Shown piece by piece: positions 29,157 to 40,559 of a DNA stretch of 64,000 bases. Source of the stretch: Sweltsa coloradensis. Lineage: Eukaryota; Arthropoda; Insecta; Plecoptera; Chloroperlidae. The notes under the pieces were generated by a model. That model made no database searches and was not told the DNA's origin. It was given only the letters and a program-made list of their open reading frames with translations. Where the stretch lies: positions 1-64,000 of the forward strand of contig JAMZAV010006722.1 of NCBI GenBank assembly GCA_024449915.1, in the 5' to 3' direction. Position 1 is the first letter of the stretch. Each line of letters opens with the position of its first letter. Position numbers and translations under genes: made by a program.

Positions 29157-31158
29157 TAGGCCGGGCCGATCTGGTTGCAATGGGCTCGCGAAGGAATGTT
29201 GGAGCGGCTTCGGCTACTGCTACGATAGGCTGAACACCGGGTTGCTGGGACGTACCATCCTGTGTTGCTTTCTGAGCGACAACCAGAGTCACGGGCTGTG
29301 ACAAAGGTGCTGCTGTCGCCTCAGCCGGGGATGCATCTCCCTGAGCAGCATGCAGACCCATACATAGGAATGCAGAAGTGGAGTCAGTTGCTAGGTTGGT
29401 CTTGGGCTCCGCGTCAGTGAACAGGGACGACTGGACGTCATCGTCAACCTCTGTAGTGGGTTCCACGTACATGAGCGGGAAAGGCCGGATGATCTCTCCT
29501 ACCTCCGTTGTGGGTTCCTCGTCAGTAGACAGGGATGATTGTACGACCATATCTTCACTAGTCGTGGGCTCGTCATCTGAGTGTGGGGACGACTGGACAA
29601 TCTCTTTTACCACAGCCTTGGACACCTCGACGGTAGACGGAGACGATTGGATGGCCTCGTCTTCAATGGTTTCAGGCTCCTCGTCAGCCGGTGTAGACGA
29701 CTGGACGACCTCACCAATTTTGTTCGTGGGCTCCTCGCCAGCGGGCGGGGACAACGGGATAATTGCGTCTACATCTGTCATGGGCTCCTCGTCAGTGGTC
29801 GGGGACGAATTGGCAACCTCATCTACATTGGACAGGGGCTCTTCGTCAGTCGGTGGGGACTGGACGGCTTCGTCTTTATTGATCTTGGGCTTGTCTATGA
29901 GCGGGAAAGATAGGACGACCTCGGGTGCTAGCGAAGATGCCACTTGGGTGGAGTCGGCTGCCGGACAAGATATGGCCGGCTCGATGATGATGCTGGTTAT
30001 CTGGGTTGGGCCTGGGGGTATGTCCACATCATTGCTGGGCACCGTGACGGCGACGGGAGGCGGCTGAGTGACCACGGTGAACATGTTCAGACTGGGCTCC
30101 GCAGCCTGGTGCAGGTCTTCTACTTCGGATTGCAGCTGTGGGTTCGGCACTGGGTGCACGTCCAGGATCTCACACCGCGGGTCCATGCTCTGGTTCGGGG
30201 TGAGCTCCGAAGTGGTTTCGGCAAAGGTGCTTGCGCCGTGAGGTACTCTGGGGGAGGTCATGAAGATTGTATCCTGCGTAGGCCCAGGGGTCATGACGGG
30301 AGGCGCAGTGAAGTCAATTAGGGGCAGCTCTTTTGATGACTTGGTCGCTAGTTTGTCATCCGGTGGGGAGGCCTCATCTTGAGATTCCGGTACTACCAGA
30401 ACAGTCTTGTCATTCTTCGCTTGGGACAAAGTCTCGTCTGATGTTAGGCCTATGGGTAGTACGCTTACAATATCGCGTTGGGATGGCTCTATGGCAGGCG
30501 CTGGAGGTTCGATTTGGGATGTCGCTTGCTGGGAGGATTCTGATGATGCGAGGGCGAGATAGGGCATAGCATTTGTTTCAGCCACAGGCTGGTCCCTGGA
30601 GGGCATGTGCTCGGTGGTTCCTGGGTTCATGAGTGGGTTTAGTTTTCCTGAGGCTTTAGGCTTCACTTGGTTGGTCTTCAGGGAGCATACTGTAATCTGG
30701 ACTTTTGAACTAAGGAAGCAGTCGGTGATGATTTGTTTTACTTGGGATGCATGAGAGGTCGTTTTTTGTTTTGGTAAGAAGCTTGATGAAGACGTAGAGG
30801 GAGAATCGAAAGTGAGCGTTAAATATTTGGATAGGTCGGGGCATGAAAAGAGGGACGACGGCATTGATGAAGCCATGGCAGTGGAGGAGCTAGATGAAGG
30901 AAGTGTGGTTGTGGGACGAGAAGTATCAATTATAAACGGGGGATTAATGGTATGTCGGCTTGAAAAAAAATCATCCAGCAAGATGAAGAAAGGCCAGTTG
31001 GTTGCTGTAGGTATGTCCCCCTCTGTGCTGATACCAGATGGTGGCGTTTTGATCAACTGAAAATAGATAATGGACAGACAAATTATACCAGTGGTTCCTA
31101 ACCAGGATGGCGGGGACTTCATTTTAAGGGTGCCGCAATATTTCTCTGGCCAGGTCAT
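29080..31158 (-). CDS. LINE ORF1, low-complexity protein with acidic 18-residue repeats
   Basis: A 692-codon frame without recognised fold. The N-terminal part is Ser/Thr/Pro-rich. The middle has ~10 tandem units of 18 residues built on DEEPTT-V-EVVQSSP-T (coding 29378-29900). The C-terminus is basic (TRSARPNRTVIISTKANN). The first ~60 codons may be flanking DNA, because a transposon-end-like sequence lies at 31090. A downstream ATG (MASSMPSS) is an alternative start. Position before EN/RT on the same strand makes ORF1 the best reading. A nucleic-acid-binding role is expected for ORF1 but not shown. Confidence 0.65.
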   Translation of the reverse strand: MTWPEKYCGTLKMKSPPSWLGTTGIICLSIIYFQLIKTPPSGISTEGDIPTATNWPFFILLDDFFSSRHTINPPFIIDTSRPTTTLPSSSSSTAMASSMPSSLFSCPDLSKYLTLTFDSPSTSSSSFLPKQKTTSHASQVKQIITDCFLSSKVQITVCSLKTNQVKPKASGKLNPLMNPGTTEHMPSRDQPVAETNAMPYLALASSESSQQATSQIEPPAPAIEPSQRDIVSVLPIGLTSDETLSQAKNDKTVLVVPESQDEASPPDDKLATKSSKELPLIDFTAPPVMTPGPTQDTIFMTSPRVPHGASTFAETTSELTPNQSMDPRCEILDVHPVPNPQLQSEVEDLHQAAEPSLNMFTVVTQPPPVAVTVPSNDVDIPPGPTQITSIIIEPAISCPAADSTQVASSLAPEVVLSFPLIDKPKINKDEAVQSPPTDEEPLSNVDEVANSSPTTDEEPMTDVDAIIPLSPPAGEEPTNKIGEVVQSSTPADEEPETIEDEAIQSSPSTVEVSKAVVKEIVQSSPHSDDEPTTSEDMVVQSSLSTDEEPTTEVGEIIRPFPLMYVEPTTEVDDDVQSSLFTDAEPKTNLATDSTSAFLCMGLHAAQGDASPAEATAAPLSQPVTLVVAQKATQDGTSQQPGVQPIVAVAEAAPTFLREPIATRSARPNRTVIISTKANNSLFPSLQTPPPIP

Positions 31159-32098
31159 TTGAAATTGTCAAAGAAAAATAATTGTTTTTGAAAATCAAAA
31201 TTTACATTACTAAATCTCATTTATATCAAAATAATTTTGTAATCTTCATACCTCATAGGCCAATGAAGAAATAAGTATGAAAGTAGAACACTGTAGACCT
31301 ACATCTTATTTTTAATTTTTTTAATTTTTTAAGTACCTTAATATCAACACACAACATGCAACATGCAAAAAGCCAAAAAAATTAGGCCAGAATTTGAATA
31401 CTCATCACTGCCGTGGTTGTAATAATTGTCACACTGCTTCTTCAAGTATTGGTCCCAGCGTTGGTACTATGAAAACTTAGCCCGGAAAATAATTTAAATT
31501 AACGCCTATTTAAAGCCTTGCTTGCCGGAAATGGCAACCATGTTTAATCTACGTTCCAAGCTTGACGTCACTTCCAGTTCTTTGAATAATCTTCCTTCGA
31601 CCTAGCTCGGTCGGTTTATTTACTTTGAATTGAAAATAAAAATAACTCACTGAAGTTAATATACACTGTACAAACAAGAATCATGCTCGTATCTTGTGCA
31701 CTGACTCACCTTGCACTGAATTTACTATATTTTATTTTTATTTAAATAACCTGAAATAAATATACATGAAATGATACCAGTGACAACAGAATTTAGATGA
31801 AATTACAGTTGGAAGAAAATTACGTAAAAATATTTAAAAAAACAAAAATAAATAACAAGCGATTATTATTTATGAAACATAGGCCTACGCAGTTGACTGC
31901 TCTAGCGTCAATAGGTCAACACAAAGACATAGGCCGTCAGGTGTTTCTTGTATGCCTACACATGTAAAATGTTGGTCGGTTTAATTGAATTTAAAATATC
32001 ACACACAACTTAACAACCTATTTCATAACAATGTCTAGGATTCGCCCCGATCCAACACGTATGGACCTCGGACTACGCCAAAGCATGTACAAGCTAGA
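31061..32098. other. No gene; repeat fragments
   Basis: ACAACATGCAACATGC at 31362, followed by AAAAAATTAGGCCA, recurs at about 32388-32420. Both lie in similar context, so they may be two 3' ends of one old LINE family. Otherwise AT-rich. Confidence 0.45.
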
Positions 32099-32212
32099 TT
32101 GTCCTTGTTGTTCGGACATGTCAAAAGGATGGAAAGATCGAGATTACCGAGAAGGATGATGGAATTGGAAATTCCAGATAGGAGACCAAGGGGCAGACCA
32201 CGACACCAATGA
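32099..32212 (+). pseudogene. LINE C-terminal remnant
   Basis: The plus frame reads LFGHVKRMERSRLPRRMMEL and RRPRGRPRHQ, then TGA. The G-H-V-R-M and R-P-R-G-R-P-R pattern is diagnostic of the extreme C-terminus of many Jockey/RTE-like ORF2 proteins. Downstream, a degenerate frame with NADPTQSWTGQ matches the final tail. Confidence 0.75.
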
Positions 32213-33186
32213 CAAAATAGTGCGAGAAAGGATGTAAAACAGCGAGGAAGGAGACTGGAATGTGGTGAAAGGAGAGAAGTGGTTGCAGGACAGAAGAAGA
32301 TAGAGAGGCCCCTTTTCAATGCAGACCCAACGCAAAGTTGGACGGGACAACAGATAATGACGATGAGTACTTTATAATCAACATCAACATGCAACATGCG
32401 AAAAGCCCCAAAAAATTAGGCCATTATTTTGATACTCATCTCAGCACTGCAATTGTTGCTATGATTGTCACCCTTGATGATCACCGTCTGTCCTTGTTCG
32501 GCTTCTTTTAGTGTTTGTTCTTGGGCTGGCCTTCCCATGAGGATTCCCCCAACGACTGATGAACACACGCCATAAGAAGATTGCTCATGTGAAAAAAAAT
32601 AAAAAATCTTGTAATTTACAACTTTAATTGACATAAAAACACATAAATTCAAAAATGACATAATTTGTGAAGGTAATAATTTTTTAACTAATCAAATAGG
32701 AATCTCATGCGAGGGGGGGGGATGACGATCGCCCCACCGCACTCCCCCCCCTCATTGTTACTGATTTTATTATTGATTGAACAATAAATGACACAGGACA
32801 AATTCCCATAATTGATGATTTTGATCACAATTGAATGATAGATGACTGTAGATGGCATTCTTTAGGTTGAAAATTAGAAAGAGTTTAACCCAGGTTGAAG
32901 ACCTGATACCGGTACATCTTATTGGGAAAGATGACTAGGTTAACAGTTGTCTACTACCTATAGACCTAATATCAATAAATTAATTAACAATCGTGGCTAT
33001 TGATTAGTTTAAAACCTGTAACGGGACATTTATATGTAGATTTTGATGTTTCTAGGATGCAATAACTTATCAACCTATTTGTGTAGACAACATTTTTTCT
33101 TACCCGTTATCTAGCTCCGAGGTTGGCCCACTTCTTTTCGAACTGTTTCTTGTTGTGTTCCACGCCCAGTCCCATTTCGGATATAA
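32213..33186. other. No recognised gene
   Basis: AT-rich, with a G-run near 32715. It includes the second copy of the short repeat also found at 31362. No coding motif. Confidence 0.4.
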
Positions 33187-33510
33187 CTTGACACCTTCTC
33201 GCGGTTTGGCCCGTGAATAGGTGAGTTTCACTCCCTGAAACTAATGGCGAGCTCTGGGTCGTCGTCGGGGAACCCCTTCCCTTTGACTACCTCCCCGACG
33301 GCGACGACAAAGACAGCACGGACGGATGATGACACAGACGGAGACGACCACGACGTGGGGGAACCCCTGCCCTCCCCATATGCTTGTGGCTGGTTCTGAC
33401 CAGCACAGGCCTGTCCACCCCTTGTCCCCCCGCGTCATCCCTTACGTCCCTCCCTTCGTCTCGATTAGCCAAGTTGCACAAATATGAGACGTAAAGCAAT
33501 ATTCAATCAA
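33187..33510 (+). mobile_element. S-rep, near full length
   Basis: Runs from CTTGACACCTTCTCGCGG to GCAATATTCAATCAA, lacking only the first ~18 bp. It is highly similar to the copies at 1.0 and 10.5 kb. Confidence 0.92.
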
Positions 33511-34402
33511 ACCAATTAATTAGTCTGACAAGGAATTATAAAATATTTTTAAATTGACTTATTAACTTGTCTTTCCTGTTAAATGTTACGTATGCCTACA
33601 GAAATCAATGTAAAAAGGACAAGAAATAAATAAATAACCGGTGCATATAGGTCCTACACACTCAAAATAAAAACTATAGGTCTACCGGTAGACCTAGTCG
33701 GTAGGTAAGGTAATTTTGATATTATTTTATAGGCCCCAATATGTACCTTATTTTGGCTACTAGGCCCCTATAGGCTATCTAAAGTGTACATTTCTATTAA
33801 GTTTGTAACCCCCATGGAGTGGTCAAGCAAAAAATAAATGGGTCAATTCAATCTAAATTTGTTGGACATTGTACGCTACAAACAAACTTACCTCCATCCG
33901 TGGGCAGCCGAACCACGCTTCTTGGTGAAGTATTCGTTATGTGTTGTCCGTAACTCTATCATCCGGACAGTCATCGCATCAGTCCCTAGAATAAAATACG
34001 AGACATGAAAGAATAATGTGGTTAAAAAAATTCCTACTCTTCGAAACTGAGAGGACCTAGGCTTACCGATTTGTTGTGTCGTTATGTAATAGGCCTATAA
34101 GCGTGGTGTAATACGTAATTCATAAAATGCTTTGTTTTAACTAAAGTTCTAAGCCTACCTTGCCCTAGAGTAAAATAAGGGCCTAGAATGCCTAGGCTAG
34201 GTACCGAGCTCAAGGTTGCACTAGACCTACGTTGCAGACTTGGACCAAGATATAGTCTCAGATATCTCAGATACAGGCTCAAGGTGGCCTAGGCCTATAT
34301 AGGTAGCTAGTATAGGGTAGGCCTACTGTGGCCTAGATATTCCCTAACTTAAGGATAGGCAGGTACAAAGCAAATGCTCTCCTTGAAACATAAGCCTCCT
34401 AG
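33511..34402. other. No recognised gene
   Basis: AT-rich, with GGCCTA words at 33720-34330. No motif on either strand. Confidence 0.4.
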
Positions 34403-37400
34403 CAGTGGCGTAACTCTAAATCACGGGGCCCGTATGCAAGTTGGTTTTTTTGGGGCCCCATTGAAAACTAAAATGTAGCATTGATCTTCGTATAGTAGGA
34501 CATTAATTATTCGGTTTATTCCTAGCACCAGATTACTTACGTGTACCAGGTTGATTTTAGTTGCGTAAGTAAAGATAGTATTTTTATGCTATTCCTTAAC
34601 CTATTTTGTATAAAATTTGTATAGTAGCTACTTTCTCACACTTACCAAACGCCTACATCATATTCGGGGGGGTTGCTGAAAAACGTCTCTCTCGTTGAAC
34701 GTTGGCTGCAGCGAAATCTTCATTATTAAATCAATGTTTGTGTTTCTTGATCTCTCAGCTTCTATACTTAAATTGCAAGCCTCACTAATCTCTAGTGGCT
34801 CGTGGTACTTCACAGATAGTTTTTTTTTATCAGTTTTAATTTAGAAAAAGATCTTCCTGCCGTGGCCACAGTAACAGGCAATGTTAAATACAGACAGAAT
34901 GCCATAAAAACATCTGGGACAATCGATAAAATAGCATGGTTTTCTACAACCAACAACTCTGCAAGTTCTTTAACCATATATTTGGTCATTAATCTCATTT
35001 TTAGTGCATTATAGAAGTTTACAACTGGGCAGGGAAATCCGATGAAATATCCTCTTCATATATACGTGTTAGGTTTAACGCTTGAGAAAAGTTCGCCATC
35101 AGAAAACAGATGTTAGACCTTGTGGAGTAAGAATTGTAAACTTTTGTACAACTTCATTCATTCCTTGAAATCTGTTGGTTAGCTGATTGATAATGATGTC
35201 CAAATTTGCATTATATATTGCAGTTTCGAAATATTTTTCGGGTCACTTAATCGCTGGTCCTCTGAAAGCTCGTCGTGAAATCTCTTGACCCGTCGCCCTC
35301 TCTTAGAAGTAAACTTTGGGCTCTACTCCCCACGTGGCAGATAGTTCGGTAGCTGTAAGTTTTGCTTCGGCAAAATTATTTCGGAAGTCTTGTAGGGTTT
35401 CTTTGGCAGATTCTAATAATTTTGTTGCAGTGATGACGTCATATCGGAGGTTTTTTTAGACTGAAGAGATTTTGAAGGCCAAATTTACCGACTCCAGAAT
35501 CTTTGTTTTGGAGAACTACTTGTAACACAAACTCAAAGGTCCAATTACTTTTTTCAACCCTTCGGTTTCAGCTTTCTCATCATTCTTCTTTGACACAAGA
35601 ATGATTTTTGTGAGCGCTTTTAATATGTCGTTGTAGCGGTATCGCAATGCTTTCAGTGATTCGTTTCGAGACGCCCAGCGGGTTGGACATAGCTTTTTAA
35701 GTGTGACGTGTTTTTTGGTTGAATCACTAGATGTAATTACGTCACACAGTGTTTGCCAGCGAGAAATACTCAGACCGGAGAATGTATACAATTTTTGAAC
35801 GTGTGCATAAAACTCCTTGACTTCTGCTATTCCTTCAGATGCATCATTTAAAACAAGGTTTAAATTATGAGCCGCGCAATGGACATACTGTGCTGTTGGC
35901 TCGATTTTGGATATCCTTGTCTGCACGCCTGTGTATATACCGCTCATCACTGCGGCACCGTCGTATCCTTGACCTCGGCATTTATGTATTAAGAGATTTT
36001 GTTTTTCGATGCATTGAACTATCTCTGCTGTTAATCCTTCAGCACTCTGGTCTCTAATTTCACAAAACCCCAGGAAACTTTCTTCAACTTTCACTGCTGT
36101 CGGACACCCCTTAGCGTCAATAGGGACAGTCACGTAACGAAAGACTTGACTTAATTGATCTGTTTTGCGCAATCTTGAGTTGTATCCATTATTACGCTAT
36201 AAAATGGTGATTTCTGCATATCTTCTTTAATACCTTTCTGAACACTCTGCGACAAGGTTTCAATCAGCTCATTTTGTATTTTAGGTGATAGGTTTTTTAA
36301 ACACTGTTCTTTTTGTTTATTTATTAACTGTTCTAATACTGGGTCGTATCTGGCTAAAAGTTCCAACAATAGATAGGAAATTTCCATTGTTGGCCTCACC
36401 TATTGTTTCCCTGTGTCCTCTAAATGCCAAATTGTTTTGTGCTAAAGTCAGTGTAACATCAACAATGCGGCGAAGAATTCTTTTCCAGATATTAAAATTT
36501 TTTTCTTCTTGCGATAAAACAAAGTTCACATCTAAAACATCACCACGTCGCCACTGATCATGTACTACACATGATTCTATGTGTAGAAAACTCTTTTCAT
36601 GCCTCTCAATTTTGAAAGACAGTTTTTTGCCATGTACGGATTCCCTTCGTCCAAATAGAACACATGTTGAATGATAGATTAATTCTATCTGCAAACAGCC
36701 AAACAAGGCTCGCAGTAGACGCTGTCATTAATTTCCGAATAACACAGCCACGACCTCTTTAATTTTTTGGCCAGTTTTTTTGGTGCAATATTCGTAATAG
36801 CTTGACGAAAATGATCTGTTTCCTTGTTCAACATCTTTTTTAAATGGACCACTAGGTTGACAAGAGCCGTGTGCAATAATAAACTTCTTGTGTACATCAC
36901 TTGGTATTATGTCTGGATCAAAATGAGCCCTATCAGTAGGATACTTTTTCTGAGATAGATAGTCATCCTCTATGGTTTCTTTTGAAGCGACTTCAGAGTA
37001 TGTTCCGTGTTCTTTTACTACTTTTTCTGTTTCATTGTTACTAGTATCATTCGAATTTATCTGATTAGTGTCAGAAAGGGCTTGAAATGAGTTAGGTGAC
37101 GTTGATTCAACCGAATTATCATCAATGTTAATTGAATCGCAACCGCTACGGAAAAAAGAATTAATTTTGGTATTTTTTTCTCTCTTTCTATTTGTTTTAG
37201 TTTTTCTTTGCGCTTTTGAGCACCACTCCTATACACACGAGAACTCATATTTTTACTACTCGTATTTAATAATATACAGTATATACACATGTTCCGATTA
37301 TCGTGCACCTTGTTATACAAGAAGAAATTATATGTTCGCACTAAACGGGCAAGTCGCTGTGTTGGTCTACTTCACACGAGTTATTCATTTCAGTTTCACA

Positions 37401-38055
37401 CCTAGACAATACACAAAATACAAACTAATACCACACCTACACACTATACAAATACTTTAACACTCGGAAGATACCCAAAGAAAGTTAAAACAGTAAACAC
37501 AACACAGTAGCACTTTACACGTATATCGAATCCGACCGAATCGTTTGTCAGTTGTAGTTGTAAAACACGTATTTAAACGAACAACAGCCAAAGTCATACT
37601 AAATGGCAGAACGCGGTGGACAAATATGCTTACCTTTTTCGTTGGAGAAAGGGGAAGGGGGTGGTTCCTATAGCCTCCATCATGAGCCTCGACATTCATT
37701 CAATACATCAGTAAAGCCCTACTACATGCCCCTTTTAAACCCCTACAAAAGCGCTCGCCAATTAGTAAGATAACATTGCTTGCTGCTCAATGTGGCCCCT
37801 TTATTGTTATACTGGAAATCGTCTGGACAGTGTCGCCTGACGACTATTGACGAGGGTCCAAGACAGACAGGTTCAATCACACTTCAGGGCTTTAAAACAG
37901 CTCTTGTTGACAACAGTCAATGGAAAGATCTCATTTGATATTTGTGAATACTTTCTTATACACACATTTATTACAAATCGGTGGTTGTCGAGGGGGCCCC
38001 CTAGATCGCGGGCCCGTGTGACCGCACACCTTGCACCATAGGAGTTAGGCCACTG
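34403..38055 (-). mobile_element. hAT transposon, structurally complete
   Basis: The left end CAGTGGCGTAACTC pairs with the right end GAGTTAGGCCACTG (one mismatch in the inner part). Both ends then share a GGGGCC / CGGGCCCGTG subterminal block. CCTCCTAG lies on each side (34395-34402 and 38056-38063), an 8-bp target duplication as expected for hAT. The 3653-bp element encodes a decayed transposase on the minus strand. Confidence 0.96.
34690..37248 (-). pseudogene. ZMYM1-like hAT transposase, decayed
   Basis: The start MSSRVYRSGAQKRKEKLKQI is at 37248. Next come KKYPTDRAHFDPDIIP and CQPSGPFKK, and a TTF-type zinc finger (SWLCYSEINDSVYCEPC). Then come ERHEKSFLHIESCV, LAQNNLAFRGHRE, YSVIMDTTQDCAKQ (catalytic Asp region), GQGYDGAAVMSGIYTGVQ and VHCAAHNLNLVLNDA, CPTRWASRNES, and the hAT dimer end LTLPVTVATAGRSFSKLK. 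Frameshifts lie near 36700, 36390 and 36170, and stop codons follow the C-terminal block, so it is inactive. It occupies most of the element. Confidence 0.92.
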
Positions 38056-38063
38056 CCTCCTAG

Positions 38064-38802
38064 GACCTAGGCCTAGACCCCAGGCGCGGATTGGCAGGGG
38101 GTGCTGGGGTGCGATCGCACCCCGGGCTTTTGACATTCCGGGCCCCTGTGGAACATTTGAACACACTACACTTTCAGTTTCAGACAAAATATATATGATT
38201 GTATATTTGTTTACTGCGAAAAAGAGTTTCCGAACAAAATACATTAAATAATATTAACGATGACTCATGGGGTGCCTTAGGCAGCTCTTCAAAAGAGAAT
38301 GGTTGTTCAGTGTTCTCACTTTTCAGTTTTCAGTAGGAAAGGAACTAGTGACTATCATGTATAGCTAATTGATTTTCTCGCCGCCGCGCTACGAGAAGAA
38401 ATTTCGATGTGATAGCAAGTATTTTGGTTTTGGTTTGCCAGTTCCAACTAGCAAGGGGGTAGGCGTTGGGTGGGGCAGGGGGGAGGGGGGCAGCCGGCGC
38501 CGGCGGGGGGATGTAGAAGTAGTTCCGTGAATCGTCTCAATACAGGTTACAGCTTAGGCTTACACATTATTATTGGAAAGTTATGCATGATTCAATCAAA
38601 ATGTCCAGTATACACTCATCCCCCAAGCTCGCATTTTGCTAGTGTCAATTTGGTACTTGCGAGTTACATTATTGGTTGTAAAGCTTCCTCAAATATAATT
38701 TTCGCGAGATTTGAATTGCGAGCGATCATTATAATTATTATCACTTTTATTATTAATTATTAATTATACTTGTACACTGTACTAGTCTAAGTGAATAAAA
38801 AT
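38064..38802. other. No recognised gene
   Basis: CAGGCGCGGATTGGCAGGGG at 38081 looks like a hAT end, but no partner was found. GC-rich 38450-38515. No coding motif. Confidence 0.4.
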
Positions 38803-38810
38803 ATCTATCG

Positions 38811-38864
<54 letters not shown>
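38803..38864. repeat. (CTAT)n microsatellite
   Basis: About 15 uninterrupted CTAT units. Confidence 0.97.
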
Positions 38865-39559
38865 GATGGTTTGAGACTCCAATTGAATTTAAATATATCT
38901 TATGAAGAACTTTTGTCTTATGAAAACAGTGAAAAACTTATCACATTTCTTAACCATAGCAATCTGATCGACAAACTATGACAGTTCTTAAAAAAAAAAT
39001 CCATGAAGCATGGTGACTTGCTATTCATTATGACGACGTTGGCAACGTTTTCCTGATTATGATTATGATTTGGTAATTTGGCATTTTCTACATATGACAA
39101 CTTTAGCATGTATACCTTTTCCCGATTTGGCTGTCTACAAATATATCGACCTTGGCAATTCTTTGAATGACAATGATTTTTAAAAACACATTTTAGCTTA
39201 TTAACCGCAATTTACATCCATACATAGTTAACTAAATATCTTGGAGGCGCGAATAATCTTTGCCGTTGAAGCGCCCTAAAACTACTTTCACTAATACTAA
39301 TTGATTACTATGCTTTGTTAGGATTTACTGTGCTTTGGGTTTACTGTGCTTTAACAATCCCAAACAAAATCCTTTGCCCATAAACCTTCTTTGCTTCTAT
39401 ACCTTGCAAAATACGCCATAATTTCGTCGGTCTTTTGTTCTAGCATTGAATTGTCATCTTTGTATAGATGTGAAATGCCATCTACATCCTCTTCAGGATA
39501 TAAGCTTGTTACTATGTGTGTGACGTGAATGCTCCTTGATACAGTTAAGTCCGCAATAA
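38865..39559. other. No recognised gene
   Basis: AT-rich. A minus frame ending at 39351 has no recognised motif. Confidence 0.4.
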
Positions 39560-40215
39560 TAGAAAATTTCATGTGGAAGGCAATATCTGCAGCAATATTG
39601 CATCGTCACGATGAACCTCGCTACACATGAAGATGACTCACTCACAACCTTAGAATTACACACCTCGGAGCTCATGTGTTCTTGTCATCAATGCAATTTT
39701 AAAATTCTTTAATGAATCTGACGTGCAACATCGATATGACCTCGCCGCCCCGCACCTTTTAACTGCCATTTTCACTCAACACACTACACAGCGGCAGCCC
39801 CGCCTCGCAGTCGGTCCGTTGTTCTTGTTTCAGACGGACGTGTTTTGTCATTCCTCTTCAATGTGTTCTTGTTGGGCCTCCTCAGCACATGGATTAGGCT
39901 TCTATTGTGTAGAATGTGTTGGTGGAGCAAGTGTTGCCTGTTTTATCTCCTCGCATCATTCTGTTTGATGTTTGTTTACGTCAGGTGGTTGTCTGTTCCG
40001 TCCAGACTGGAAGGTTTGTTAGCACTGTATTCTGCCCTGCTTGGCAAGGACGCGTTCGTTATCTCAGTGTTGTTCTCCGTCCGTACATACTGTAAATTGA
40101 TGTTCGGAAAGTGTTATTGTAATGTTCTGTTCAGTGTGAGATTAGGGTCTCAACACACAACAATTGTGCCCGGTTTCTGTGCTCGGGTTGTTGTTTTAGT
40201 GAGGTCTTAGTGCAG
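39560..40215 (+). repeat. A/B composite repeat, copy 4
   Basis: Part A with CGTCACGATGAACCTCGCTA (39603), part B with ATATGACCTCGCCGCCCCG (39734) through GTGTTATTGTAATG. More diverged from copy 3 than copy 1 is. Confidence 0.8.
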
Positions 40216-40559
40216 GTGTTGATGTTGGTGTGAGTGTTAGAGATGTGTGGTTGGGGTACTGCATGTACATGTTGCTTGTTCAATTGTTGCTAGGTAGTTC
40301 AGCTAAACAAAATTGCGCTGGTTAAACTTTGACGGATTTGAGTTGTCCGAATCCTTGATTTACAACCAAATGTGATTCCTAATTTTTTCTACTTATTTAA
40401 GTAGATTGATTTGGTGATTTGGTGATTGATTTGGGCATCTATAAAATACTTGAAAACCATATGAAGTAAGTTAGGGTACATCAAAGCCCTGGCACAGGGA
40501 TAAGCTATAGATCTTTATGTGAATTATTTGATGGAAACTTGTGAAAGTCAGTATCAAGT

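Larger units (their letters stand above)
25752..31060 (-). mobile_element. Two-ORF LINE, nearly complete
   Basis: Minus-strand non-LTR retrotransposon: ORF1 (to 29080), endonuclease and RT (29156-26101), a ~350-bp 3' UTR and a (TACTC)n tail at 25752-25772. Domain order and the YADD motif place it in the CR1/Jockey-like part of the LINE tree, possibly near Daphne. The 5' border is uncertain, because the sequence just beyond 31060 (CCAGTGGTTCCTAACCAGG) looks unrelated. No target duplication was confirmed. Confidence 0.85.

Noticed and set aside
29378..30321. Gly/Ser/Asp-rich plus-strand frames
   Set aside because: Shadows of the repetitive LINE ORF1 on the other strand.
31085..31110. hAT end at CCAGTGGTTCCTAACCAGG
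   Set aside because: No partner end seen in the window.
38081..38160. hAT end at CAGGCGCGGATTGGCAGG
   Set aside because: No inverse partner or 8-bp duplication was located.
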